DNA of 64,000 nucleotides, from NCBI GenBank assembly GCA_025529335.1, contig JAMYHX010000001.1:248001-312000 (forward strand). Direction: 5' to 3'. The notes beneath the pieces are model-generated. The model made no database searches. It was not told the DNA's origin and was given only the letters and a program-made list of their open reading frames with translations. The stretch is from Rhizopus sp. PT2906 (Eukaryota; Mucoromycota; Mucoromycetes; Mucorales; Rhizopodaceae). This document shows positions 47,594 through 59,305 of this stretch, in pieces (position 1 is the stretch's first letter; the number at the start of each line of letters is the position of its first letter). The position numbers and the translations under genes are program-made.

Positions 47594-48647
47594 GTGTATA
47601 TTAAGCATGAAAGCACTGTCGGCTCTCTTTTTACTCTCTTTCTCATTAAAAACCGAGTATTACAAAATGAGTTTTCAAATTTTTATGAAGACGGGCACCA
47701 TAATGCAGTTGATGAATGCGGTAGATCTGAGCCCGTGGACTACATCATTGATGAGGAGCGATATGCTTCAGAAGCAGCTAATTCACGCATCCAATATTTG
47801 CATAATCAGTCTCAGGAGAATAATTTCGATGTAGGCTCTATGGCAGATGAAGATGCAAAAGATGATGTAGATGTTTGCATGAAGGAGGCGTCGAATAAGC
47901 GAGCGTACACACTCTATACGGATCAAGACAAAGTTAGATTCTTTAGACTGATGTTTGAGAAAGTTATGAGTGCTTCAGCTGCTGCAAAACAGTTAGGTAT
48001 TCATGTTCGCACAGCTCAAAGATGGGCTCAAATGTACAAAACAGATCCTGATGGTATTTTTATAAAACATAAGAAAACCGGTCGCTCGCGTATACTTCAT
48101 GAAGAACACAAGCAAATGACCTTGGAGTATATAGATGAGAATCCTTCAGCTGTCTTGGAGCAAGTAATGGAGCGGCTGCTACAAAAGTTTCAGGATTTCA
48201 AGGTCTCTAAAAGCACTGTCTATAATTTTGTAAGACTGAATATAACTTGTCACTCAAAAAAGGCTCAATTTCAGCCTATAGATAGGAACAGTGAAGAAAA
48301 AATTCAGAAGCGTTTTGACTGGGAGTGTACGGACATGGACTTTGCTTGTAGATGCACCAACCTATACTGTAGACCCGCCATGGCAGCACTAGATAGATAT
48401 CGCTTATGGAACAGGGATGTTGTTGCTTGCCTCAACTATGCATATCCTTCGTGGGCTTCGACGTAATGGCATGGTTCCTTATAGGTTTCGCCGAGTTGCT
48501 GTTTCTCCTACAAGACGTCGAAGAAGAGTGGACGATCAGGAGCAACTAAGAACTAGAATACGCATAAAATTTCTCCATCCAGTTATTGCTAGGACACATA
48601 TAGATGCCTACGGGGTAAGTTATATATATAATAATTTTCTTACATAA
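47594..48647 (+). pseudogene. Tc1/mariner N-terminus joined to a Fanzor C-terminus
   Basis: The 290-codon frame 47594-48466 carries an N-terminal DNA-binding region of a Tc1/mariner transposase ('ASAAAKQLGIHVRTAQRWAQ', 'FKVSKSTVYNFVRLNI', up to 'TDMDF' near 48345). It then changes in frame into 'DRYRLWNRDVVACLN', the RuvC-III type signature of Fanzor. After a shift, 48440-48530 continues 'LHILRGLRRNGMVPYRFRRV', a typical Fanzor tail. The DDE catalytic core of the transposase and most of Fanzor are missing. It is a relic or chimera; expression is not excluded because the main frame is open. Confidence 0.6.
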
Positions 48648-49037
48648 TTAACTGTGTAATTCTTTATATTCTCTCTCCTTGGTACTTATTACTCTCATTT
48701 GTGTGTCATCTCCTTTTATGCATTTTATACACGTCATAAAATAGTATTTGCTCTCGTTAAACACCTTCATAGCTGAAAAATTGATTAATTTCCCTTCTTT
48801 TTTTTTTCGCTGTTTCACCCATTCTTGATCTGAAAATGATCTTTCTCGAAGCTTGTTCTCACTCGGCTGTAAGTAAAAAGACAAGATGTTGCACAAGAAG
48901 GCTTGGCTTGTATTCTTTCTTTGCTCAATTAGCGACTCAGTTTTTGCAAGCCACTGCGTAGCATAATATTGTTTCTGGTATATTTCCGCGTGTGTAGTGC
49001 CGATTTTGCTTTTTAAAAGAATACATGGGATGATCAA
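48648..49037 (-). CDS. Hypothetical 129-codon reading frame
   Basis: Unrecognised. 'QEWVKQRKKKEGKLINFSAM' and a Cys pair in 'YYFMTCIKCIKG' are the only notable features. Its 3' end abuts the mariner/Fanzor relic, so it may be a leftover mobile-element gene. There is no intron evidence and no clear promoter. Confidence 0.25.
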   Translation of the reverse strand: MIIPCILLKSKIGTTHAEIYQKQYYATQWLAKTESLIEQRKNTSQAFLCNILSFYLQPSENKLRERSFSDQEWVKQRKKKEGKLINFSAMKVFNESKYYFMTCIKCIKGDDTQMRVISTKEREYKELHS

Positions 49038-49777
49038 AATAGATCTAAACTCCGAATTCTATTGGTCGAAATGGGATGTCAAATTTCGTTTAGTTTAAGA
49101 GTGAATAATGGTCGTTTCTCAACTTTTTTTTATTTTATACTATGCATACAGCTTTGTGAAATAGAAGCTGAATGCTCAAGAAAAAAAGTTGATTTTAGTT
49201 CTTCTTGAAGCCAATCATTAAAATATCATTAAGGGAGATATTTTAATACTGTCATGTTCAAGTTGAGTTGAAAAAGATGTTCAAAATAGGCAAGTTTTTT
49301 TTAGAGTGCAAATATTTTATTCCGACTTGTGGGGCAAAAGTATGGTTTTTCGTAAACGAATGATAGAATGAATAAATGTTGGTAACTTGTTCTGTTCATA
49401 TCATATTTGAATCTGTAACTAATTAGCTAGCGCTTAACAGCTGTAAAAAGACAAGATATCAATAACTAGTACAAGGGATGGTATCACTTGATATTACATA
49501 TATTCTCAGTCAATTAAAGGATAAGTGTTTCATTAATCTCGGGCTCAAGTTTGTAGCCTTTTTTCAAAAGCGTGCCAAGTATCCCTCATCATTGAAAGAA
49601 AGACGATATATCTATAAAAGATATAAAACAAGAAAGCAAATTATATGATTTAATCTTGTTTTAATGATTCAATGTGAACGTATGAAAAGCAGTTTCTCCT
49701 TCGCACGTCGCTTGTTTTAAACATATGTCTTGTTGCTTATAAAAGCAGAATTTACAGATATTTTAAATTTATTATAA
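49038..49777. other. Intergenic downstream of Kelch-BTB gene
   Basis: AT-rich, no gene or repeat supported. Confidence 0.4.
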
Positions 49778-51743
49778 TTAAATTCTTAAACTTAATGACG
49801 AGTCTCCAACAGATACTAGAGAAGTATGTGTTTCTACAGGATATTCAATTACAAATGTCTGTCTACGGTCACAAGACATACTTTTCGGTACGGCATATTC
49901 TGATCTTCCAACTTCAAGTACTGCTTCATCAGGCACTGCTTTGACAAATTCTTCCTGTACAATAGCAGATAATTGGTTGAATACGTTTGACTTGATAAAG
50001 GATCCATAGTTTTGAAACATAAATTTGAGTGTTAACCATTTTAATCCAATCTCATCCGTCATGATAGCCTTTTCAAATATATATCCACAGCTTTCAATCG
50101 ACATGTGATGTGTATAAAGCCTTTGACAGCATAATTTCTTAAGACGGTGAAGTTGATATAGATTAGCCAGTAGCAGTAATTCGCATAGGATTTGCCATGG
50201 CTCAGAGTCATCCAAGGTATCGCCGTAAATATACTTTAAAAAAGCCATAACGACATCAAAAGATTCTGGTATCACTATTGTTTTCGTAACAGACTCAAAC
50301 ATTCCCGATGTACACATGTTTTCGAAGTGTGGCCAGCGTGATAAAAGTATGACTTGATGTACATAGATTTCCTTTCCATCACCTGTTCGAATCGAGAAAT
50401 CTGAATGCTCAGGTATATTTAATAGTTTAAGAAGTTCGGTTGTTGGTAACCTAGGCTCTCCTAAATCGTATAATCCAAGTGACTCGCAATTGATAGTCAA
50501 GGCATCTCTGTAAGTAATTTTGCGTTAGTCATTTCTTTTTGAATATAAAGTGTCAATACCTGAAATGATCATAGCCTTGCGTTTTGCTCGAATCTGTATT
50601 GCCCAAGAACAACAAGCTGTTGCAAAACACTTGTGACCTAGGGGATTCTATTTTATCATTTAATGGTTCTCTTATGACGATGAAATAGTTCCAGCCGCCA
50701 ACTTCAAAATGATTGCTGCATTCCTGTTTTTTCCATTGTAATGTATCAAGATCAAGCATCCAAAGGCTGTAGATGAGGTCATTGTCGCTACTAATGCTAT
50801 TATTGCTGTTGTTCTTATCACTGTTGTCTAATTGCTTTCTGTTCGTATATCTTCCAAATACGAATAGTTTCCCGCAGGTAGTATCGCAAAAATGCTGACT
50901 CTTTGCCAGCACCATACCCAAATCCTCAAACTGGTCATTACAAATCAACGGATAAGCAGTATAAGGTTCATTTTGAAGGTGGATCATGAATAAATCAGAC
51001 ACAGTTGTGCCTTGTTCATCTTTTCCTGCATAAATGTACATCTTATTTCCTACAAGCGTAGCAGAGTGGTTGTATCTTGGTGGCATATTATGATGGGTTG
51101 TCCATGTCATTGTATTTAAATCTAAAATGCACATCTCGTCCAGAACATAGGTGCCTAAAAAGAGCAAAGATAAATAATAAATCATGTCAGTACCACTTGC
51201 ACTACTTTAAACGCTTTACACATGTTACAATCTGTAGTTTTAGAAAATCCACCAAAGACAATCAACTTATCCTCAAACACAACCGCGCTGTGCAAATGGC
51301 GATTATTGATGGTGCCCACGGTCGTAGGTCGACACCAAGTTTGCGTCATGAGATTGAATATGTATACATCGTTGCAATACTCTTGGTTATCGGTACAACC
51401 ACCAACGATGATAACAGAGTCTTTCCATTTGGTTGCTGTATGTCCATATCTTCTTGAAGGTGGTTTGCCTTGTACGTTCTATAGTGTACATAACATATAA
51501 AGAAAAAGAACTATAATATGAGCCACCCATCAGCCTATATTTAACATTTTTCTTTTTCTTTTTTTATTTTACATGAAGTGCCTTCCAACACATGGTTGAC
51601 AGATCAAGATAACGTAAGTCGTCTGTTACATGTCCACCTCCACCAAAGGCATAGAGGGATTGATTATGCTCAATGAAAGCAGGCCTCCATATGCCTACGA
51701 GATTGTTGCCTGTTGTTCTTGTTGTCTGGTTATACTTTAGCAT
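49778..51743 (-). CDS. Kelch-repeat and BTB/POZ protein
   Basis: Multi-exon gene starting at the ATG at 51743 ('MLKYNQTTRTTGNNLVGIWR'). The N-terminal half has Kelch repeats: 'LYAFGGGGHVTDDLRYLDLS', 'SVIIVGGCTDNQEYCNDVYI', 'FEDKLIVFGGFSKTTD', 'MYIYAGKDEQGTTVSDLFMI'. The C-terminal half has a BTB domain ('DFSIRTGDGKEIYVHQVILL', 'VVMAFLKYIYGDT', 'LLLLANLYQLHRLKKLCCQR') and a short BACK-like region. The order Kelch then BTB resembles LZTR1 and fungal Rho-linked Kelch-BTB proteins, likely Cullin-3 adaptors or scaffolds; the partner is unknown. About 600 residues. Confidence 0.88.
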
Positions 51744-52110
51744 GATTCAATCAAGATAAGAAGAAAGAGGATAAATCTCCGTAACAAAGGGAAGAGAAGA
51801 AGGGGTGAGAGCGAAAATTTATTAGGATAATCACTACGTTTTCATTTTTTTCATCATATTTGGTCTTTGTTATTTCGACCGAAGCTACAAAACCAGCTCT
51901 TGTATTATTTTGTTGGTGAAAAGGCATTTTTTGTCTCTGTTTATGTAAAGTTGTTATTCAAGAATATTCTTTATTATGAACTGCTTTCTAATAACCTAGG
52001 ATCATCCACAAAGGAAGGAAGTTTGTAAGAAAGCTCAAAAAGCCTCTATACTAATTTAACTTTATGTTGTTAATACATGATCTATCTGCTTCATACACTT
52101 TATTGAGGAA
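51744..52110. other. Intergenic upstream of Kelch-BTB gene
   Basis: Promoter-side AT-rich DNA of the Kelch-BTB gene, no gene seen. Confidence 0.4.
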
Positions 52111-52418
52111 TTATTCGCACACTGATAAAAAATAATAATTTCAAACAACAAATCTTAAGGCTGGCTGGGGAATAGCTGGTCTTACTTTTTGGTCCAAGAA
52201 GAAAAGAAAAGAAGTCAAGATCAGTCTAATTATACAGAGTCTCTGACAACTTTTTCAATAACATGTTATTCATAAGTGATGACCTCATTTATCTTATATA
52301 TCTAAAAAATATCAAGCTCATTTTATATATTATTAAACGCTGTCTTTTAAATAATAAAGAAAGGATTGATAGCCAACTAAAGTGTAATTGTTATTGAGCG
52401 TATATATTGTGCGAATAA
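52111..52418. mobile_element. MITE-like element, shorter copy
   Basis: 308 bp between TTATTCGCACAC (52111-52122) and TTGTGCGAATAA (52407-52418), 11 of 12 positions inverted-complementary. It aligns with both ends of the 37948-38593 element, sharing for example TGGGGAATAGCTG and AAGAAGTCAAGATCAG. It lacks that copy's middle part. No coding sequence. Confidence 0.6.
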
Positions 52419-52822
52419 TTTCTGAATAAACTGGTTTACATCATCATTTTTGTCCTCCTTTTTGGAAGCTATCATTTGTTCTTGATTTGATGAGAGGCAT
52501 TGTTTTTAATTCTGAATAGTCATTTCTTTATATTGTAATGTTACCGAGAGAAGAAGAGGGTAGACTATCTAATAGCTTTTTTGGTATCATTCTAATTATT
52601 TTACTTGCATTGGAAAGTGGATTGTTTGATATATATCCAAATATAGCCAAACTGTCTTTTACAAATCAAGTTTCTTATTACACAGCAATTAACATAAAGA
52701 AGGCGTGTTTACAGGTATAACATTGACTTTAAATGAGATAAAACCCATTTTGATGTAAATTGTTGTCGATTTCTTTAGTCTCTTACAATACTCACACAGC
52801 AGTCAGGCCTGTAAGTTACATA
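52419..52822. other. Spacer between MITE and TIR element
   Basis: A 60-codon plus frame at 52538-52720 ('FFGIILIILLALESGLFD') contains a hydrophobic stretch but is unrecognised. Otherwise AT-rich. Confidence 0.35.
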
Positions 52823-53732
52823 CAGGATTTTAGTCTAAATTGGTACGCTTGAAATTTTTTTTGGTACGGTTGATTTTTTTTATGGTACGACTTCAAATAG
52901 GAGCAATCTATATTGTGATTATTCAAGAATATGCATTGCCAAATATGACTACATGTTCTTCTGATTTCATGGAAAGACCGAATGAAGAATTTAAACTTTT
53001 ACAAACAGACTAAAGAGGACTATTTCTAATATTAAGTTAATTTCAACTCCAAGACAGCCCACCTGTTAATATTACGAAAATATTCTTGGCGACGACGAAT
53101 TTACATTTCATGCAACATGAGTTTTGTTCTCACCATGGGTATATTTATTTTCGATCACAGGCGAATTTACTTTTCGGAAAGAGTGTATAACCAATGCTTT
53201 TCTTTATCTTGTTTTATTGGACAAGATGTCAGATAGATATTTATGTAGTAAGATGAATCGATAATTGAATGTTTTAATTAATGTCTGCTAGAATATTCTT
53301 TTATTATAAATGAACTAATAATAACAAGAATACATTTAGCCGAGCATCCTTCATTGTTTATTGCAAGACATTATATGTAATAACAGCCTGAACCAGAGCC
53401 TGTATACAACAATAGCCTTAATCATAGCCTATTTGATAACTTATTTGATAACCTAAATCATAGCCTAAATCATAGCCTATTTCATTACAAAATTAATTTT
53501 TTTTTGTAAACATTTAAATGTCTACAGTGATAACCAAATTAATAACATAAAAATGAGGTCTGTAACTTTATTTTAGCAAGATCAAAAGGGTAAAAATATA
53601 TTCAATAAACAAAAGAAAATAAATAATATGTTGAAACTTGCTGAGCTAACTACGATGAAGCTGCAAATGGCATGGCCTTTTTCTATTTTTTGATTCAGAA
53701 AATAACTGTTGCAGCTTAGGTACTGCTTTAGT

Positions 53733-55523
53733 TTATAAATTTTGCTGGCCAATGCATTCTTCTGTCCTGTTGGCACGTAAACAAACCTTATCGAAGACTT
53801 GCAAGACATTTAAAACACTTGAAATCTCAGTGACCAGTTGGGGCAGTTTTTGCAAACTGTCTGGAACCTTGATTTCAGCAAGTTGAAGGAGCACATGTGC
53901 ATCAGTAGCAGGCAGGGACAATAGATAAAACTTGATATCTCGGCCAATTGTTTGAATGCCCAGGCTGCCTCCCAACTGAGTATTTACAGAATTCTTGCAG
54001 AACTCAGCAATTTTGTACAAATCTTTGCATATTAAGTAGTGATTTTGAATTTGTGTGGCAGGTTTTACTTCTCCATAGCCACGGCTGACGTCCCACTTCC
54101 CACCACATGATTCGGTTATGCATATTGTTGTATTCAGCTTTGTTTGTTATTGAAAAAAGGTTATTAAGTCGATGACTTGCGAATTAGATTCTTTATTAAG
54201 AAGAACTGAATATTATTAAATTAAGTTTGTGTGTGAGTTTACTTGGGTAGAGAATCTATGACTGCTATTTATATTATTGTCGTCACTGACATTATTTATG
54301 CTTATGTTATTATTGTTATACTAGTAGCTACTATAGTTATTATTATTATTATAAGTTATTCTTATCAGATGCGATAGAGGAATGTAAAGTAGAATGTATG
54401 CTCTACTGTAAGATTATACTCGAGTTATTATAATGATTATCTCATCAAACACGTCACATATATCTGGCTGATCCCTTGATAAATCAGACTTTGCTTTAGA
54501 CTCCAAAGTTGTCTCATTTGTCCATCGAAGGTAGATACCGTTGTCCGGGTCATCAAAGAGAGCGGAGAGAAATGGGTCAAGGAAGCGTGTGCATAACTCG
54601 AGCTCATTTATATTTTCTTCCATTGGCATTGGGGGCAGTTTAGTAATCAAGGCACTAATTGCTTTGGCAAACTTGTGCTCATGATCTGACAGAGGCAGAG
54701 ACTTCAATCTAGCTTCAGCTTGCTCTCTATTGGTATTCCTTGATAACAAATCATCGACAACAGTCAAAATGCTTGCGACAGTAGTTATCGGCATTGGCTG
54801 CTGTTTAATGTCGTATAAACTTTCTACATGACCTATTGCATCATTCCAATCTTCTTGTCTGAAGAATGGTTTTACTTCTTCAGGATAGCGATTTGGTGAT
54901 AAGAGCAAAACTGACATTGAGGCCAGTGCAAGGTGCAAATTATCTTCAAGAGAAAGCTTCCACGTATGCTCTTTTAATGATAGCTGCATTCGATGAATAG
55001 CATTGGATACGTCGAAGTTGTTGACAAGAAAATGCTCACCATGTGATGGATCGAATGAAATATCATCGTGGATCACTGTTTCATTGTACGATCTCTTTTG
55101 GCTTACTTCTTGAAAACTTTCTTCCTGCTGTGACTCGAGTGTATTAATGGAATCTTAGTTTTGATCAAGTCTGTCGATAGAAGAGCTTTCAGATGAATCG
55201 CTTCCATTCTGTTGTTGTTGAAAAGGAAGGTATTCTTTGTGGACAGTTTGAAAATGTTGATTAAGATCACTCAGATTTTGGAAGTGGGAAACACAACATG
55301 GGCAAGCATGGTGCTCTTTAAAGTTTTTGTGCTTTGAAAAACCACGTAAGAAACAAAATGATTCACTGTTGTAACGACGAATTGTTTGAATGCGAATGGG
55401 GAATGTAAAGCTATGAAATTTCTTTAGATGTTCTCGTAAATTTTGAGGTGTGGCGTAATGCTTAGTACATTCCTTATGGTAGAAGCAACGATGAATTAGT
55501 AGTACGACTTCCGGTTTTGGCAT
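53733..55523 (-). pseudogene. C2H2 zinc-finger cargo gene with in-frame stop
   Basis: Starts at the ATG at 55523 ('MPKPEVVLLIHRCFYHKECT') with C2H2-type fingers: CxxxxC...HLKKFH, and 'CPCCVSHFQNLSDLNQHFQT' plus VH. A Gln/Ser-rich stretch follows. At 55155-55157 a TAA interrupts the frame, but coding continues in the same frame through 54414 ('RFLDPFLSALFDDPDNGIYL', 'RWTNETTLESKAKSDLSRDQ'). After an intron (about 54147-54416) an exon at about 53733-54130 gives 'CGGKWDVSRGYGEVKP' and 'GSLGIQTIGRDIKFYLLSLP'. Without the stop the product would be about 500 residues. I do not know its function; a paralogous fragment lies at 20.3-21.0 kb. Confidence 0.55.
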
Positions 55524-55685
55524 GTGATCAATGAATTAGATGGAGGTGTGATTTTACTAGTGAGGGGCATTAAAATTAGATAAAATCGAAAAACTGTTTT
55601 ATAATTTTTATTTTGTAAAAAAAAAGATATTGAAAATAATATATGCATCTTAGTTTTAAACTCACTCATTTTTGTAATGTTTTAG

Positions 55686-56171
55686 GTCCTTTAACGAAAG
55701 CAGATGCACAAAAGCTAGAACAAGAGTATTCTAACTCTGTCACTAAAAAAAAGAAAAGCAAAAAACCCTGAAAAGAAACAATCATTAAAAAAGGGCACCA
55801 GAGCTTATCATATTGTGAAGTTCATGGAAGTAGTAATGGATACTCTTGATAGGCACAACAAAAAAGGGTTCTTTATCGTGCTGGGTAATTGCAAAATTCA
55901 CCACTCTGCATTTGTTGTTGACTCTATCAACAGGAGAGGGTATAAACCTTTGTTCATGCCTCCTTACTTTCCTTTTTTGAATCCTATTGAAGAGTGCTGG
56001 TCAAAAATAAAGAGCAATATCAAGAGGAACCCACTTGATAAGGCAGATACTTTGACATCTCGCCTTCCTGCAGCCTGTCAATCAGTTACTGTTGAGGATT
56101 GTCAAGGTTGGGTTAGTCATGCTGAGACCTTCTGGGATAGGTGTATTAACAAGGAACTAGGCTTAAGGTAA
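55686..56171 (+). pseudogene. Tc1/mariner DDE transposase, C-terminal fragment
   Basis: The frame 55815-56171 contains 'KGFFIVLGNCKIHHSAFVVD' and 'FMPPYFPFLNPIEECWSKIK', the second and third catalytic blocks of DDE/DDD transposases. The expected Asp in x-D-N-C-x-I-H is Gly here (VLGNCKIH), while the Glu in PIEECW is present. Upstream 55686-55800 is coding-like with one stop. The HTH and first catalytic Asp are missing. Confidence 0.75.
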
Positions 56172-56301
56172 ATGTTACCACTATAATTTATCTTTTTTTT
56201 TTTACGTATTTCATCCAAAATAAAAATGTATTTTGTACCAAAACTTTACTTCAACCGTACCAAAAAAAACTTCAAGCGTACCAATTTAGATTAAAATCCT
56301 G

Positions 56302-56693
56302 TACTTTACCACGTATTATTCTTCAACGTTTATTTCCTTTCTTCATTACATTGCCTCTATCTCCGACTACTGTGCAGCTAATTCTTACTCATCTGGGCAG
56401 TTTTGTTGCCAGCCACTTTCGGCTGATTTACTCTGAATCTTCCAAGAGTACTTATCAACACACTTTTTTGTTTGCAAAGTGTATGATAGTCAGTGCAGCC
56501 GATGGCTGTTAAGAGAACATATTCCTGTAACAGAAGGAAAGGAAGGGGAACTAGAGCGAAAGCGTATGTTACACTATGATAGAACACCGACAGTGCTCCA
56601 AGAAGTTAATTTATTGGTTCCTTTCTCCCTTTCTTTTCCCCTTTTCTTTTATTACTTTTAATACTTTTTTTTTCAATATAAGCCCTCAATATT
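56302..56693. other. Spacer before PAK gene
   Basis: 392 bases with the PAK leader, a C/T-rich run at 56620-56675. A minus frame at 56378-56587 is not supported. Confidence 0.4.
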
Positions 56694-59078
56694 ATGCCTG
56701 ACATCATTAAAGAAGGCTATATTTCACTAAAGGAGGAAGGACTCAGGGCCTGGATATGGTCAAAGAGATATTGTGTGCTTAGAGACCAATCTTTAACCTT
56801 TCATAGAAATGAAGTATAAACTGTAGTCTTTTTTAGTTTTCCCTTGCTTACATAATTATTAGGCTGGCCAGTGTATTGGTTTATTATTTTTAAAAGAAAT
56901 TGGATCAGTAACAAGAGTGGACCTAAAACCTTATTGTTTCGAAATTACTGCAAAGGATAAAACATACTTTATTGCCTGCAAAAGTGATGAAGAGCTTTAC
57001 AGTTGGATGGACGAAATTTACAATGTATGGAAAAATATAATATACAGTCAATTAAGCTAACATTTCATAAAAGAGATCTTCGGTGGGTACCTCAGGGCCA
57101 ACCAATTTTGTTCACAAGGTACACGTCGGCTTTGATCCAATCACGGGTGCTTTTACTGTAAGTTCAGGTTCCAGATAATATATTCATTTACAAACTTCAT
57201 TATAGGGTCTTCCTGACCAATGGACTCGACTCTTGAAAGGTTCAGCCATTACAGCAGAGGATGCAGCCAAGAATCCCCAGGCCGTCTTGGACGTACTCGA
57301 ATTTTATGCAGAACAAACGAAGCGAGAAGAAGAAGAGTACGGTACATCTGAGCTTCAGGGTGCAGTCGAACGGATGAGTGGTCTCAATTGGGCAAAATAT
57401 ATGCAGGAAGAAAAGTCGCCCATACCTACGGTCAAACTTCCGCCCAAGATGGTTCCCACACGACCTGCTCCACCTCCGCCACATGCCAGTGTGTCTACGA
57501 GCAGTACGTCAAGTGATAAAAAATCCAAGGTAAAATAGAAGAGACTCAAGGTGCCACGGTAACTTATTGATTCATTAGGATCAAGTACTACAAAACTCAC
57601 CTAAATCGAATGTCTCTGTAAGGTTTTGTTCATTTTCTCTAACTTTAACTGACTTTTATTAGAACAACTATACGTTGCCATCAAGAGATCGAAATGATGT
57701 CCCTATTCCAAGCGGAAAGATGACGCAGGATACACCGCTTGACCAACTGCTAGAATCTAAATTACACCTAGACAAAAAGATACCAAATAATGACCATAAT
57801 AGATATAATCATCATCAAAAGGATGCCATCGATATGGAAAGAGAAAGGGAAAGGGAACGTATTCTCCGAGAAAGAGAAAGAGAAAAGGCTGCTGCTCAAG
57901 TATCCTCCAAAAAGAAGGTTGAACAAAGGATCAGTACGATGACTGAAGCGCAAATCATGGAAAAACTTCGTAAGTTTATCTTTTTTTTTTTTTTTGGCTG
58001 CTTTTGCTAAACTAACCTTGTGTTTAGGTTCTGTTGTCTCCAAGGGCGATCCCAATGACTGCTATAAAAAAGTGAAGCGAGTTGGTCAAGGGTAACTATT
58101 TTTACATTTACGAAAACAAGTCTTTACCTTTTTATAGTGCATCCGGTTCAGTCTTTGTGGCAGTCTCACTTGCTACCAACACAAAGGTTGCAGTAAAGCA
58201 AATGGATTTAAGTACTCAGCCACGTAAAGAATTGATTGTGAATGAAATACTTGTCATGAAAGAATCACAGCATCCCAATATCGTAAACTACCTGGACTCT
58301 TTCCTCGTTGGAAATAATGATTTATGGGTTGTTATGGAATATATGGAAGGTGGTGCACTGACAGATGTGATTGATAATAACAGCACAATGACAGAACAAC
58401 AAATAGCCACCGTGTGTCTTGAGGTAAGATAGAAAAAAATTTAAAACAAATGTTAATCTTTTTATTATAGACTATCCATGGTTTACACCATTTGCATTCA
58501 CAAAACATCATTCATAGAGATATTAAATCAGACAACATCCTATTGAACTCTCAGGGTCACGTCAAGATCAGTGACTTTGGATTCTGCGCAAAACTGACGG
58601 ATCAAAAAAAAAAGCGTGCTACAATGATTGGAACTCCTTACTGGGTAAGTGCATTATTTTATAAAGAAAAAAAAACATTAATCAGCCACCCCAGATGGCT
58701 CCTGAGGTCGTCAAGCAAAAGGAGTACGGAGCAAAGGTGGACATTTGGTCTTTAGGTATTATGGCTATTGAAATGATTGAAAACGAGCCACCTTATCTTG
58801 ATGAAGAACCATTGAAGGCTCTTTATTTAATTGCTACAAATGGAACACCCACACTAAGGCACCCTGAGAGACTCTCAACCGAGTTGAAATCGTTTTTGGC
58901 CGTCTGTCTCTGTGTTGATGTACGATCTCGTGCAAATTCTGCAGAGTTATTAAATGTAAGAACACCTTAATTATCGTTTATCAATACCTAACCTTTTCAT
59001 TAGCATGAATTTCTGAAAAAGGCTGGACCTTTAGAAATTTTGGCGCCTTTACTAAAATTCAGAGCAAAGCAGACATAA
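56694..59078 (+). CDS. p21-activated kinase, Cla4 type (PH-CRIB-kinase)
   Basis: Effector Ser/Thr kinase of Cdc42/Rac controlling polarity and morphogenesis. At least nine exons. Seen in order: an N-terminal PH domain ('MPDIIKEGYISLKEEGLRAW', 'YSWMDEIYN'); a CRIB motif 'SGPTNFVHKVHVGFDPITGA' and FTGLP; a Pro-rich linker ('RPAPPPPHASVS') and an E/R-rich charged coil at 57830-57900; then a kinase domain with a glycine-rich loop split by an intron (VGQG|ASGSVF), 'VAVKQMDL' with the ATP-binding Lys, the catalytic loop 'HRDIKSDNILLNS', 'DFGFCAKLTDQKKKRATMIG', 'TPYWMAPEVV' and 'VDIWSLGIMAIEMIENEPPY'. PH plus CRIB marks Cla4-type rather than Ste20. It ends '...LLKFRAKQT' at 59078. It could act downstream of GTPases tuned by the DH-BAR-SH3 GEF and RhoGAP in this window. 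Confidence 0.93.
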
Positions 59079-59305
59079 GCCTTTCTTTTTAAATAAAACC
59101 CTTTAATTCAATTGCACGTGCATCAGACACAAATGATTAAAGTTGCTTTGTTGCGTCAACTCCTCTGTGTATGTAAAGAATATACTTATCATCCTAAATT
59201 ATGTAAGCGATGGTATCCGTTAGAATGTCTACCCCCTCTCTCACTCTTATTCAATTGTTTTGACTTGATTTACTTTTTATTACAAATATTACAATTAAGC
59301 TACCT
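59079..59305. other. Convergent 3' spacer PAK / eIF4G
   Basis: 227 bp between convergent stop codons, AT-rich, serving both terminators. Confidence 0.5.

Larger units (their letters stand above)
52823..56301. mobile_element. 3.48 kb Tc1/mariner-type element with cargo
   Basis: Bounded by inverted repeats of about 50 bp: left begins CAGGATTTTAGTCTAAATTG at 52823, right ends in its complement at 56301, with only a few mismatches. Both are followed inward by repeated GGTACG-TTGAA motifs. It is flanked by TA on both sides (52821-52822 and 56302-56303), the expected Tc1/mariner target duplication. Inside are a minus-strand zinc-finger cargo gene, short imperfect CATAGCCTA repeats at about 53400-53485, and a plus-strand DDE transposase fragment. 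The N-terminal DNA-binding part of the transposase is absent, so the element is not autonomous. Confidence 0.8.

Noticed and set aside
53400..53485. Tandem CATAGCCTA-like repeats as a CRISPR or telomeric array
   Set aside because: Units are short, imperfect and without spacers; a simple AT-rich degenerate repeat fits better.
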